Part shown: one piece after another, positions 45,513 to 54,978 of the stretch | Layout: every line of letters starts with the position of its first letter | How positions within the stretch are numbered: position 1 is the first letter of the stretch | Position numbers and translations under genes: made by a program | The notes under the pieces: model-generated | The model's database searches: none | What the model saw: the letters and a program-made list of their open reading frames with translations, nothing else | Told to the model about the DNA's origin: nothing | NCBI GenBank assembly: GCA_964406095.1 | Contig: CAYOQJ010000099.1 | Coordinates: 50,680 to 114,679 of the forward strand | Length of the DNA stretch: 64,000 nucleotides | Direction of reading: 5' to 3' | Source of the DNA: M55B167 sp964406095 | Lineage (GTDB): Bacteria > Verrucomicrobiota > Kiritimatiellia > RFP12 > UBA1067

Positions 45513-48236
45513 ATGGAAATTATGATAGCGGTATTCAAGCTGAAGGAATTAACCGCGTTTTATCCGCAGGCGTTGCTGAGCGTGGTACTCGCACTTGCTC
45601 TGCCGATGTTCGGCAATCAGGGAGAAACTATCAGCGTGGCGGATTTCACCCATCCCGGCCACAACTGGAAGGGCAACCACTCAATCGCGGTAGAATCACG
45701 TGAGGGAGCATTCAGAGTCGCTCTGACTGGAGAAGACCCCTGGGTGGAGAGCGGCATGTTTACGCTCCCTGAAATGGAAGGAGTTTGCAAACTTAAAATT
45801 CTGCTGGATGCTGAGTGCTCCAACAGCGGTGAGTGCCGATTGTATGTGGCAACCCCCGAACACAACTTCAACGAAACGGATGCCGCCAACCTGCACTTTC
45901 ACGCCACGCCGACACCGCATTACAGCGGCATAATCCCGCTGAAATCACGCAAGTTGCGTTTCCGAATCGACCCCCCGGGATCATCCGGAAGATTTACTCT
46001 GCGCTCGCTGAAGGTCGAACCGTTAAAACCCGCTTTCCAGGGTGAGTTTGCGCCGCCGTTGCCGATCGATTTCAATCATAGTTTCGTTACAATCGCGACA
46101 GAGCGGCTGATCTTGGCGCACAGCGAAAACGAATGGAACTCTTTCGTTTGCTTTGTGAACGGTCTGTTAATGGCTCGCAGCAATCCCGGGGAAACCCCGG
46201 TTTATAAACACAATGGTAATTCCTTTGTGCTTGATCTCCGCCGCGGCACAGTTAGTACAAAAAAAAAGGATTCGGGCTTTTGTGTAACCTGCCGCATACA
46301 TGATCAACACGAAGCCGAGTGGCTGTTTGTCAGAGATTTCAGCGTTGATGGAAACACACTGCGCATCAGCACCTCGCTACGCGTGGATCAACCACGCGAA
46401 ATCGCTCATTTTGCCTGGCTCTCTCTTTTCGCCGGGCTTGACAACACCTTCGGCAGATCGAAACAGCAGGCACTGCTGCCCGGCATCGAGTATCTGGAAA
46501 ATGAACCTTCCAGCAACGAAAAGGAGATCAAAGGTGCCGCCGCCAACCGTCGTTTGGTCGAACGTTACAAGCTCTGTTATCCGTTGATGGCAATCAACGC
46601 CGATGACCGCTGGCTCGCGCTGAATTGGCGGGAGCCGACACCGGAGCTGTCTACGGTATTTGACTCCCCCGATCGTATCTTCAATTCAGGGGGACATCTG
46701 CTGGGGCTCTGGTCGCCGGCGGTTGGAGAAGATCGACTGCAAGGCGAAACCGAGGTGTACGGCACCATGCGACTGGAGGGTGGACGCACCTATACAGTGC
46801 AGGCGGCCATCATCGGCGGTAGCGGCGGCACGGCGGTGGATGTTATGATCGATTATGTTCAGCGTCATGGCTTGCCGGAGCTACCGGAGTTCGCTCCCGG
46901 TTTCGACGGTGCAGTCGAACTGCTGGCATATGGATGGCTGAAATCCGCCGCACGTGATGGTCTACGTTGGCGGCATGCGGTCTGGGGTGATCGTTTCAAA
47001 CCCTCGCTGGCTCCTGATGTTCCAGCATACATGCTGTGGCTGGCAGCCAACATAGAGGAAGCAACGTTGAAAAAGGAGTTGCAAAAGACCGCTGAACGGG
47101 TGATCGCGCAACTCTCCGCCGGCCATCCGGGTGTGGGAGGAGTTTCCCATATCAAACTACCCCTCGGAGCACTGCTCTACGGTGACCTCGAAGCGCATAT
47201 ACGAAAAGCCGCCGACCGGGTGCGGCAGAGTGCCGCGACACTGGCTGCCAACAACGGCTATGCGATCTACCGTCAGGCAAAGGATAAACCGGATTATGCC
47301 GAGACTCTCGACCGTGCACACTGTAACGGCTTCACCGCAATCACTGCTGAAAAGATGCTGCAGGATGCCACCCTGACAGGTGAACGCGATGCGATTGCAG
47401 CCGCGCTGCGCGCTCTGGACCGCATGACCAAACTTTACGCAGGCGGGGTGCCACGCGGCGCCCAGCCGTGGGAGATGCCGCTACATACACCCGACATCAT
47501 GGCTTCAGCACATCTGACGCGCTGCTATGTGCTCGGATATCTGTTGAGTGGACGCGCGGAGTATCTGGAACAGGCACGTTACTGGGCCTGGAGCGGCCTT
47601 TCTATGATCTACCTGGCACCGCCGGTTGACGGAGCTGTGGGGCTTTACGCCACAATCGCGGTGATGGGCGCAACCAACTGGGTTGCCCCCAACTGGATCG
47701 GACAACCGGTGCAGTGGTGCGGTCTGGTATATCGCTCGGCCCTGGAGGAGCTGGCGCGGATCGACGATCAACTAGGCGATACCTGGCGACGGATCGCCCG
47801 CGGCATCACAATCACCGGTCTGCAGATGACCTTTCCGATTGACGACCCCGACAACCTCGGTGGACTGCTACCCGACTACTTCCTGCTCAAACAGCAGAAA
47901 CGTGACGGGCCGGCAATCAACCCTGGCACCGTACAGGCCAATCTGGCCGAGGTTTACGGAAAAACTCCGATGTACACCCTGACACGTCTATCCAACGGTA
48001 TGCTGATTCACGCACCGGGCGAGGTGACCGAAAACGGAGATGCAGATGGAACCATCACCTTGAAGATCGATGCCTGGCCGAAAACGGAATACAAGGTGCT
48101 CGTAACAGGTATCCATGCAGCGCCGGGTAAAGTCAGATGGAACAGCAGCAGGGATGTCAGAATGAATTATCTAACGAATGCCAAGGCGCTTATTGTTTAT
48201 CTGAGTGGCGACGGAGTGCTATCTGTTACGGAATAA
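45513..48236 (+). CDS. Large secreted protein of unknown function, probable alpha/alpha-toroid C-terminal half
   Basis: I do not recognise a named family. A signal-like hydrophobic stretch ('LLSVVLALALPMFG') is followed by a beta-rich region with 'VADFTHPGHNWKGNHSI' (jelly-roll-like, residues about 40-180). A second beta-rich domain runs to about 450. A helix-rich region (about 460-830) has repeated Trp/Ala/Leu patterns, such as 'LAYGWLKSAARDGLRWRHAVWGD', 'EYLEQARYWAWSGLSMIYLAPP' and 'YRSALEELARIDDQLGDTWRRIARG'. These are typical of alpha/alpha-toroid glycosidases and lyases. The end is beta-rich. Its position between sulfatases suggests a polysaccharide-active enzyme or binding protein (inference). 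GGAG before the ATG at 45513 decides the start; 45507 and 45522 remain possible. Confidence 0.55.
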   Translation: MEIMIAVFKLKELTAFYPQALLSVVLALALPMFGNQGETISVADFTHPGHNWKGNHSIAVESREGAFRVALTGEDPWVESGMFTLPEMEGVCKLKILLDAECSNSGECRLYVATPEHNFNETDAANLHFHATPTPHYSGIIPLKSRKLRFRIDPPGSSGRFTLRSLKVEPLKPAFQGEFAPPLPIDFNHSFVTIATERLILAHSENEWNSFVCFVNGLLMARSNPGETPVYKHNGNSFVLDLRRGTVSTKKKDSGFCVTCRIHDQHEAEWLFVRDFSVDGNTLRISTSLRVDQPREIAHFAWLSLFAGLDNTFGRSKQQALLPGIEYLENEPSSNEKEIKGAAANRRLVERYKLCYPLMAINADDRWLALNWREPTPELSTVFDSPDRIFNSGGHLLGLWSPAVGEDRLQGETEVYGTMRLEGGRTYTVQAAIIGGSGGTAVDVMIDYVQRHGLPELPEFAPGFDGAVELLAYGWLKSAARDGLRWRHAVWGDRFKPSLAPDVPAYMLWLAANIEEATLKKELQKTAERVIAQLSAGHPGVGGVSHIKLPLGALLYGDLEAHIRKAADRVRQSAATLAANNGYAIYRQAKDKPDYAETLDRAHCNGFTAITAEKMLQDATLTGERDAIAAALRALDRMTKLYAGGVPRGAQPWEMPLHTPDIMASAHLTRCYVLGYLLSGRAEYLEQARYWAWSGLSMIYLAPPVDGAVGLYATIAVMGATNWVAPNWIGQPVQWCGLVYRSALEELARIDDQLGDTWRRIARGITITGLQMTFPIDDPDNLGGLLPDYFLLKQQKRDGPAINPGTVQANLAEVYGKTPMYTLTRLSNGMLIHAPGEVTENGDADGTITLKIDAWPKTEYKVLVTGIHAAPGKVRWNSSRDVRMNYLTNAKALIVYLSGDGVLSVTE

Positions 48237-48249
48237 ACTGGAACTAAGT

Positions 48250-49830
48250 TCAATGCGTCAAGCCCAGAACCTCTCTGAGAGTGGCACCCTCGTTAATTTT
48301 CAACAACATTGCGCTCAACTGCTTAACCTTTTCCGGGTGCCCGGCAAGGATATTATTCTGTTCGCTGATATCATCAGCAAGATTGTATAACTCATATGTC
48401 GGTTGCTTGTTCTTCTGACGCGGACGCGGCAAATTCATCACCAGCTTCCACTGACCCTGCCGCAGTGCGTATCCAACGGCCTCTTCAACAATATATTCAT
48501 TGCCGACGCGATCCTCACCCAACAGTGCCTTGATCGCATTCTGGCCATCCGGAGCGGCATCTTCAGGCACCGCGACATCAAGCAGTGCCGCGAACGACCG
48601 GATAAAATCGGTATGAGTAAGCAGGGCTTCGCTCCTGCCCGGCTTCACGCGCGCCGGCCAACGAACAATGAAAGGCACCCGGGTTCCACCTTCGTAAATC
48701 TGGTATTTGCCGCCGCGATAGATGCCGGAGCCATCATGACCGCGATCAGCCTCTTCGGTTGAGGTATGTACTGTAGTACCGTCATCATAACCGTCATCAT
48801 ATACCGGTCCATTATCACTGGAAAAAATCACAAGCGTGTTATCCGAAATCTTATGGTGTTCGAGCATCTTCATGATTTCGCCGACCGACCAGTCAAACTC
48901 GACCATGGCATCACCGCGATAACCCAACTGACTTTTGCCGTGGAAGCGCGGATGCGGCATGCGAGGAACGTGAATACTTTGAGAACAGAAATACAAAAAA
49001 AACGGTTTGTCTCTCTGGGTAGCCATATGATTATCAATGAAAGCTCGGGTGCGGTTGATAAATTCACCCGACATTGTTTCGTCATTCCACAACGCTTTTT
49101 TACCGCCGAACATCGTTCCAATTCGCCCGACACCGTTAATAACCGAGTTGTTGTGTCCGTGTGTACTTTTGTAATAACTCATCGCCTCCGGATTCTTGCG
49201 TCCATCGGGATACTCTGTGCTACGTGGATCAATTTTAATGTTAAGTGAGATCGGATCGTTAGGATCATGATTGACCACACGGTAATTCTCAAGATAGACA
49301 CAGGGCACACGATCGTTGGTGTTCGGCAGAAGAAACGAGTAATCAAAACCAATTTCCAGCGGGCCGGGCTTAACCTCGGCATTCCAATCGGTCGGCACGC
49401 CTTCACTTCCCAGACCCAGATGCCATTTGCCAATCACCGCAGTGGCATAACCGGCGGCTTTAAAGACACGCGGCAAAGTGAACTCATCGGTCATAATCGG
49501 CAGAGGACAGGTAGGCGATAAAACCCGGATGTTTTTGCGATGCGCCAACCTTCCGGTCAGCATTGTGTAGCGCGAAGACGAGCAGGTTGACGTGGGGCAG
49601 TGTCCATCAGTAAACAACAAGCCCTCTGAGGCCAGTTTATCGAGATGCGGTGTCGGAATTTTGGTTGCTCCATACACACCGAGGTCGCCGATACCGACAT
49701 CGTCACCATAAATAATAATCACATTGGGCTGTTGTGCGGCATTAATCCGCAGCACTAGGAGTGTCAACAACGCCAGAAACAAGACACCGCGATGGCATCT
49801 CGAAAACTTTACCTTTGTTTCTCTTTGCAT
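48250..49830 (-). CDS. Family S1 sulfatase with C-S-S-S-R modification motif
   Basis: A full-length (526 aa), secreted sulfatase. Metal-site segments are 'VIIIYGDDVGIGDLGVYG' and 'LVIFSSDNGPVYDDGYDDG'; 'AVIGKWHLGLGSEGVPTDWN' and 'IYEGGTRVPFIVRWPARVKPG' are typical of arylsulfatase A-like S1 enzymes. The formylglycine motif reads C83-S-S-S-R87 in 'TSTCSSSRYTMLTGR'. The third position is Ser rather than the common Pro or Ala. Cys remains, so oxidation to formylglycine by an FGE- or anSME-type enzyme is still likely. The signal peptide ends after about residue 32. It is convergent with the unknown secreted gene, 13 bases apart, and divergent from rpsO. Confidence 0.85.
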   Translation of the reverse strand: MQRETKVKFSRCHRGVLFLALLTLLVLRINAAQQPNVIIIYGDDVGIGDLGVYGATKIPTPHLDKLASEGLLFTDGHCPTSTCSSSRYTMLTGRLAHRKNIRVLSPTCPLPIMTDEFTLPRVFKAAGYATAVIGKWHLGLGSEGVPTDWNAEVKPGPLEIGFDYSFLLPNTNDRVPCVYLENYRVVNHDPNDPISLNIKIDPRSTEYPDGRKNPEAMSYYKSTHGHNNSVINGVGRIGTMFGGKKALWNDETMSGEFINRTRAFIDNHMATQRDKPFFLYFCSQSIHVPRMPHPRFHGKSQLGYRGDAMVEFDWSVGEIMKMLEHHKISDNTLVIFSSDNGPVYDDGYDDGTTVHTSTEEADRGHDGSGIYRGGKYQIYEGGTRVPFIVRWPARVKPGRSEALLTHTDFIRSFAALLDVAVPEDAAPDGQNAIKALLGEDRVGNEYIVEEAVGYALRQGQWKLVMNLPRPRQKNKQPTYELYNLADDISEQNNILAGHPEKVKQLSAMLLKINEGATLREVLGLTH

Positions 49831-49883
49831 AACTGCATCGTACCTTTCTCTTTTTCCAAGAATAAAATTCAGGAATCACCGTC

Positions 49884-49912
49884 TTGACATAAACACAAGA
49901 ATGCCTTATGTT
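49884..49912 (+). promoter_or_regulatory. Sigma-70 promoter for rpsO-pnp
   Basis: TTGACA (49884-49889) and TATGTT (49907-49912) are separated by exactly 17 bases, about 170 bases before the rpsO start. This is the best consensus-like promoter I could see in the window. Confidence 0.6.
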
Positions 49913-49939
49913 ACAACTTTTCCTGCGGCGTGTCTAAGG

Positions 49940-50010
49940 ATATATCCCCGTTGCGGGTCAATCTGACCTTTTTCCGGTCTGATTACGCTTTACAATAAGC
50001 GGGGATATAT
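49940..50010 (+). promoter_or_regulatory. Structured rpsO leader RNA, candidate S15 control element
   Basis: ATATATCCCCG (49940-49950) is perfectly complementary to CGGGGATATAT (50000-50010). Between them lies GGTCA-ATC-TGACC followed by a T-rich run (about 49956-49973), which looks like a small terminator. A long-range stem enclosing a terminator-like hairpin suits transcription attenuation or autoregulation by S15, which is known to control its own mRNA in several bacteria through unrelated structures. Confidence 0.45.
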
Positions 50011-50081
50011 ATATATTAGGTGGCCGGAAAGTTAACAGAACAAACTAAAATGAGCGGATCAAGGACCGCAAAGCCAACGTT

Positions 50082-50345
50082 ATGAGTCAGATTGATAAAA
50101 AAGCTATCAGGCAGAAATTCGAGCGCCATGAGCGCGACACCGGTTCCAGCGAGGTTCAGATCGCTGTACTTACACGCGAAATTGAAATGCTGACCGAACA
50201 TCTCAAAGCGAACAAGAAGGACAACAGTTCCCGTTACGGGCTGATTCGCAAGGTCAACACCCGACGAAAACTGCTGGACTATCTTAAACGTACCGACAAC
50301 GATCTTTACAGGAAGGTGCTTAAAGATCACAAACTGCGCCGCTAA
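50082..50345 (+). CDS. rpsO: 30S ribosomal protein S15
   Basis: The 87-residue length and sequence are typical: 'RHERDTGSSEVQIAVLTREIEMLTEHL', then 'DNSSRYGLIRKVNTRRKLLDYLKR'. S15 binds 16S rRNA helices 20-22 early in 30S assembly. It is followed by pnp, the conserved rpsO-pnp order of many bacteria, with a hairpin between. The long leader with paired segments suggests autoregulation. Confidence 0.97.
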   Translation: MSQIDKKAIRQKFERHERDTGSSEVQIAVLTREIEMLTEHLKANKKDNSSRYGLIRKVNTRRKLLDYLKRTDNDLYRKVLKDHKLRR

Positions 50346-50356
50346 AGTGCTAATCC

Positions 50357-50395
50357 GGCCATGCTGACAGATTCTGTTACATGGCCACGTTTTTT
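50357..50395 (+). terminator. Hairpin with T-run between rpsO and pnp
   Basis: GGCCATG (50357-50363) pairs with CATGGCC (50380-50386), followed after ACG by TTTTTT. It resembles an intrinsic terminator or attenuator separating rpsO from pnp; partial read-through would set the pnp level. Confidence 0.65.
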
Positions 50396-50481
50396 ATCTC
50401 CATTCGCAAAGTGGAGCCAATCTTTCAGTTGATTTCCTGACCACAACGCTTTCCGGTCCTTGTCTGTCAGAAAGGGAAAAC

Positions 50482-52599
50482 ATGAAAGACATTACCTCTG
50501 TATCCGTCGATGTCGGCGGTCAGCAGATGACTATCGAGACCGGACTTCTGGCACTCCAGGCGGCCGGCGCAACTGTAGTCCGACTGGGAGACTCCATGGT
50601 CTTCAGTGCGGTTACCAACACCGATAAACCTCGTGAGGGCATCGACTTCTTTCCCTTGCAGGTAGAGTATCGCGAAAAGTTTTACGCTGCCGGACGTTTC
50701 CCGGGCGGTTATTTCAAACGTGAAGCGCGGCCCACAGAGAAGGAGATTCTGACCGCACGAAACATCGACCGTCCGATCCGTCCGCTCTTTCCCGCCGGAT
50801 ATCACAACGACGTTCAGATCAACAGCATGGTTGTATCTACCGACGGAATCAACGAAACCGATGTTTTGGCGGTCAATGCAGCTTCGGCGGCACTGCACAT
50901 CTCGGAAGTTCCCTTCATGGGTCCAATCGGGTGTGTGCGTGTCGGTCGTGTTGAGGGTGAGTTTGTGATCAACCCCACTTATGATATGCGCTCCAAAAGC
51001 GATCTGGACTTGATTTATGTCGGTACGCGTGAACGCTTTCTGATGATGGAGGGCAGTGCCGATGAGATTTCGGAAGAGGATTTTCTGGCAGCCATGAAAT
51101 TCGGTCATGCCGAGGTTGTCAAGATTGTCGACGCTCAGATCGAACTGCGTAAACTGCTCGGTAAATCTGAAAAGGTTATCATCGAGGAGAAACCCGATGC
51201 CGCAAAGATGGCTTTTCTCTATGAGCAGGGCGGTGAAGCCATGCGTACGGCACTGCTGACCGCCGACAAACTGGAACGTCAGGAAAAGATCAGCTCCATC
51301 AAAGATGAACTGCTGACCAAAGCAATGGAGAAGTGGCCGGAAGAGATCACCGAAGAGAACTTTGTTACCTTCTTCGATGAGATGGAAATTGAGCTGGTGC
51401 GCAAGAACTTTCTCGAAGATGGCAAACGTATCGACGGACGCGCGGATGACGAAATCCGTCAGCTTTACGCGCAGATCGGGGTATTGCCGCGTGCGCACGG
51501 TTCTGCGATCTTCAACCGCGGCGAAACTTCGGCACTCGGCTCCATTACACTGGGTACCAAAAAAGATGCTCAGACCCTCGATGCTGTCACCGGCGGAGCC
51601 ACCAGCAAGAACTTCCTGCTGCACTATAATTTCCCTCCTTACTGCGTGGGTGAGGTCGGGCGCCTGGGCGGTCTGGGACGCCGCGAAATAGGACACGGCA
51701 ACTTGGCGGAACGTTCACTTGAAAAGGTTGTGCCGAACGATTACCCCTACTCCGTGCGGGTTGTCTCAGATATCATGGGCTCCAACGGATCATCATCGAT
51801 GGCCTCCATCTGCGTGGGTTCGCTGGCGATGATGGATGCCGGCATTCCGATCAAAGCGCCGGTGGCCGGTGTTTCGGTCGGACTCTTCACAACACCAGAT
51901 GAAAGCCGCAGCGTGCTTATAACCGATATTCTCGGTGCGGAAGACCACTGCGGCGATATGGATTTTAAAGTCGCCGGTACCGCCAAAGGCATCACCGGAT
52001 TTCAGGTTGATCTGAAACTACGCGGTCTTACCTGGGAGGTGGTGGAACAGGCTCTGACACGTGCCCGCAAGGGACGTCTGCAGATTCTTGATTTCATGAC
52101 CTCAATCATTCCCGCACCGCGGGCTGAGCTGTGCGAACATGCGCCGCGGATCACAACCATATCGATCCCGGTTGATAAAATCGGAGCCTTAATCGGCCCG
52201 GGCGGCGCCAACATACGCCGCATCTGCGAGATTTCCGGTGCTCAGATTGATATTGAAGAGGATGGCACCGTTAGTATCTTCGCAACCGATGCCGCAGCCC
52301 TGGCAATTGCCAAAAATGAGGTTGAAGCGGTTTCCAGCGAGGCAGAAGAGGGCAAAATTTACGAGGGTACCGTAACCGGCATAAAAGACTTCGGCGCCTT
52401 CGTCGAAATTCTGCCGGGTAAGGACGGTCTCTGCCACATCAGCGAAATGGCTGACCGCCGGATCGGCACTGTGGACGAAGTCTGCAAGATCGGTGATAAA
52501 ATGTGGGTCAAATGTATTGCCGTTGATGACCGCGGACGCATTAAACTCAGCCGTCGCGCAGCGATGAAAGAGCTTGACGCGCAGAAGAACGAAGAATAG
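50482..52599 (+). CDS. pnp: Polyribonucleotide nucleotidyltransferase (PNPase)
   Basis: PNPase degrades RNA 3'-to-5' with phosphate and is part of the degradosome in many bacteria. The 705-residue protein has both RNase PH domains ('FFPLQVEYREKFYAAGRFPGGYFKREARPTEKEILTAR', and 'VLPRAHGSAIFNRGETSALG' with 'RREIGHGNLAERSLEKVVP'). A KH domain follows ('IDKIGALIGPGGANIRRICE' type, here 'PVDKIGALIGPGGANIRRI'), then an S1 domain ('YEGTVTGIKDFGAFVEILPGKDGLCHISEM'). AAAGGGA precedes the ATG. Order after rpsO is the conserved one. Confidence 0.97.
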   Translation: MKDITSVSVDVGGQQMTIETGLLALQAAGATVVRLGDSMVFSAVTNTDKPREGIDFFPLQVEYREKFYAAGRFPGGYFKREARPTEKEILTARNIDRPIRPLFPAGYHNDVQINSMVVSTDGINETDVLAVNAASAALHISEVPFMGPIGCVRVGRVEGEFVINPTYDMRSKSDLDLIYVGTRERFLMMEGSADEISEEDFLAAMKFGHAEVVKIVDAQIELRKLLGKSEKVIIEEKPDAAKMAFLYEQGGEAMRTALLTADKLERQEKISSIKDELLTKAMEKWPEEITEENFVTFFDEMEIELVRKNFLEDGKRIDGRADDEIRQLYAQIGVLPRAHGSAIFNRGETSALGSITLGTKKDAQTLDAVTGGATSKNFLLHYNFPPYCVGEVGRLGGLGRREIGHGNLAERSLEKVVPNDYPYSVRVVSDIMGSNGSSSMASICVGSLAMMDAGIPIKAPVAGVSVGLFTTPDESRSVLITDILGAEDHCGDMDFKVAGTAKGITGFQVDLKLRGLTWEVVEQALTRARKGRLQILDFMTSIIPAPRAELCEHAPRITTISIPVDKIGALIGPGGANIRRICEISGAQIDIEEDGTVSIFATDAAALAIAKNEVEAVSSEAEEGKIYEGTVTGIKDFGAFVEILPGKDGLCHISEMADRRIGTVDEVCKIGDKMWVKCIAVDDRGRIKLSRRAAMKELDAQKNEE

Positions 52600-52626
52600 T
52601 TCTGTTCCGCAGAATTATTCAATGCG

Positions 52627-52691
52627 CAGGGGCGCAAGTTATCAAAGCGGGGTCAATTGCACGGCGGTTGACCCCACATCTTTTGCCCCTG
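52627..52691. terminator. Nested double-stem terminator after pnp
   Basis: An inner stem GGGGTCAA (52649-52656)/TTGACCCC (52668-52675) lies inside an outer stem CAGGGGC (52627-52633)/GCCCCTG (52685-52691). A CTTTT run follows the inner stem. It probably ends pnp transcription. Confidence 0.6.
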
Positions 52692-52880
52692 TTGTGAATC
52701 GGGGCAGAAGTGCACTTCCAGAATCGAGTTTTTCGGTTAGCCGTCCGTAAAACTTAAATCTGTGTTGTTTTGCAGACCGGATTGTATGATTAAAATCAAA
52801 GCTTATGTCATGTAAATTGCGTAACGGTGTTCAAAGTTTTTAGTTATACAGTGTAGTAGTGCTTTAATGAAGTTTAACGT

Positions 52881-53381
52881 ATGACACGTGTTCTGGGAAT
52901 AGACGCATCACTGAGGTCCACCGGTGTGGGAATTGTGGAAGAGCAGGGCTCTAAGATAATTTCACTCTATTATGGTGTCATCAAAACTGGATCGGGGCAT
53001 CGTCTCTCGGATTCACTACTGCATCTGCAGGAGGAACTCGAGAAAATCATAGCAGAGTATGAACCGCAGTTTGCTACGGTTGAGGGAATCTTTTATGCCC
53101 GTAATGTAAAAACAGCCATGTTGCTTTCACATGCTCGCGGGGCTCTTATCGCCCAGTGCGCAAAGCAGGGACTCCCGGTATTCGAATATGAACCACGCAA
53201 GATCAAGATGGCTGTCGGTGGTTATGGTGGTGCCAAGAAAGAGCAGATTCAAGAGATGGTCAAGACACTGCTTCATCTGAACAAAAAACCGCCTCACGAT
53301 GCCGCCGACGCGCTCGCTCTGGCAATCACTCATCTGCATAATAAAACCGCGATACGGCTAAACACGGTGAAGTCGATATAG
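52881..53381 (+). CDS. ruvC: Crossover junction endodeoxyribonuclease RuvC
   Basis: RuvC resolves Holliday junctions by symmetric cleavage. The four catalytic acids are visible: D8 ('VLGIDASLRSTGVGI'), E68 ('ATVEGIFYARN'), and D140/D143 ('PPHDAADALALAI'). The 166-residue length is normal. The 280 bases before it hold the pnp terminator and otherwise nothing recognised. No ruvA or ruvB lies in the window. Confidence 0.93.
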   Translation: MTRVLGIDASLRSTGVGIVEEQGSKIISLYYGVIKTGSGHRLSDSLLHLQEELEKIIAEYEPQFATVEGIFYARNVKTAMLLSHARGALIAQCAKQGLPVFEYEPRKIKMAVGGYGGAKKEQIQEMVKTLLHLNKKPPHDAADALALAITHLHNKTAIRLNTVKSI

Positions 53382-53413
53382 AGTTATGTAATATGGAACG
53401 CAGGATGTAGAAA

Positions 53414-54955
53414 GTGGAATACAGCAAAAAACCCCCCGTTGCATCTGTTCAATCCGTTAAGACCGTGTTCAACACTGACACCTGCCCCCTGACTCCTGTT
53501 GCCTATCCCATTCTGCTAGTTGCGGTAAACGCGCGCTACAGTCACAGCTCCTATTCGGTCAGATCAATCAAGGCGAATCTGGCGGAGCTGGAGAAACAGT
53601 GCGTGATACTGGAAGCCGACCTTGACATCACACCTCTGCAGTTGGCAACTTATGTGATTGAAAAACAACCGGCGGTTATCGGTTTCTCTGTCTATCTGTG
53701 GAATGTCAGGATTATAGAGGCAACCGCACGCATTCTGCGAAAGACTGCTCCGCAAATAAAGCTGGTTGCAGGCGGGCCTGAGCTGACAGCTGAGTATGCG
53801 AACGCCGATCTCTTTGACCTCTGCATCATCGGTGAAGGTGAGAGCGCAATGCGGGAGTATTGTCGCAAACATATCGGAAATTATTGCGGATCAGATAAGC
53901 TCTCCCGGAGCGAGACTCCCGACGGTGGTTTCCTAAGCTTTTTTACAATGCCCCCCCCACTCCAGCAGAGTGCCAGCGGTGTAAAATCTTCGATTGTGAC
54001 AACCGAAACCGAGGAGACACAGAAGCTGAAACTACCCTGGCATCTCTACAGCGATGCTGACATCGCCAGCCGAGTCGTCTACGTGGAAGCTGCTCGCGGC
54101 TGTCCCTACCATTGCGCCTACTGCACCTCTGCCTCAACCGGGCTGCGTGTCATTCCACTGGAGAGAGTGCTGACAGCACTCGGCGAACTCTGGGATCGTG
54201 GAGTGCGTCAGTTCAAATTTCTCGACCGCAGTTTCACTGCCGCGCAACAGCATGCCCATGCCATCATGGATTTTTTTCTGGAGCGTGCGGCACCGGAGAT
54301 GAAGCTACACTTTGAAATCAATACCGATCTAATTCACGCCGATACCATCGCCAGAGTAAAAGCCTTCCCTCCCGGCAATCTGCATCTTGAATGCGGTATC
54401 CAGACGCTCAATCCGCAGGTGGCCAAGCTGGTCGGACGCTCTGCGGAAATTGGCAGAACCCTCTCTAATTTAACCGAACTGGTCAATCAAAGCGGTGCTG
54501 ATGTACATGCCGATCTGATCTTAGGGCTTCCCGGTGAAGACGAAGAATCCTTTGCTACGGGTTTCAATCGACTGCTGAAAGCCTGTCAACCATCAGCGGT
54601 GCAAGTTAATCTGCTTAAAGGTCTGCCCGGCACAGATTTGGCTAAAAAGGCACTGCAACACAAGTTGATTTTCAACTCGGAACCGCCCTATGAACTACTG
54701 CAATCGGCTTGGATAGACTTCAACACTCTGGCACGCATCCAGCGGCTGGCACGCTGCTGGGAACTTGTCTATAACCGCGGTCATCTACCCGGACAGGCCG
54801 GGAACCTACTGAAAATTTCCGATAATGTTTACGGAACATTCATGCGTCTCGCGGATTATATCTACACTCACGAGGGACGTATGTATAAAATTTCCCGGAG
54901 TCGCTTAACCGGACTCGTGGAAGAATTTTTACGTATTGATTTTATTTCCCGTTAA
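53414..54955 (+). CDS. B12-binding-domain radical SAM protein (BchE/DUF4080-like)
   Basis: Residues about 30-160 look like a cobalamin-binding Rossmann domain ('LLVAVNARYSHSSYSVRSI', 'AVIGFSVYLWNVRIIEATARIL', 'LVAGGPELTAE', 'LCIIGEGESAMREY'), although no D-x-H-x-x-G motif is seen. The radical SAM cluster is C-x3-C-x2-C in 'ARGCPYHCAYCTSASTG' (near residue 230), followed by 'FKFLDRSFT' and 'LHLECGIQTLNPQVAKLVGR'. The family is widespread and mostly uncharacterised. The likely start is GTG at 53414 after an AGGA. It follows ruvC closely on the same strand. Confidence 0.82.
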   Translation: MEYSKKPPVASVQSVKTVFNTDTCPLTPVAYPILLVAVNARYSHSSYSVRSIKANLAELEKQCVILEADLDITPLQLATYVIEKQPAVIGFSVYLWNVRIIEATARILRKTAPQIKLVAGGPELTAEYANADLFDLCIIGEGESAMREYCRKHIGNYCGSDKLSRSETPDGGFLSFFTMPPPLQQSASGVKSSIVTTETEETQKLKLPWHLYSDADIASRVVYVEAARGCPYHCAYCTSASTGLRVIPLERVLTALGELWDRGVRQFKFLDRSFTAAQQHAHAIMDFFLERAAPEMKLHFEINTDLIHADTIARVKAFPPGNLHLECGIQTLNPQVAKLVGRSAEIGRTLSNLTELVNQSGADVHADLILGLPGEDEESFATGFNRLLKACQPSAVQVNLLKGLPGTDLAKKALQHKLIFNSEPPYELLQSAWIDFNTLARIQRLARCWELVYNRGHLPGQAGNLLKISDNVYGTFMRLADYIYTHEGRMYKISRSRLTGLVEEFLRIDFISR

Positions 54956-54978
54956 TCTTAGCATATCCGAATCAATCA

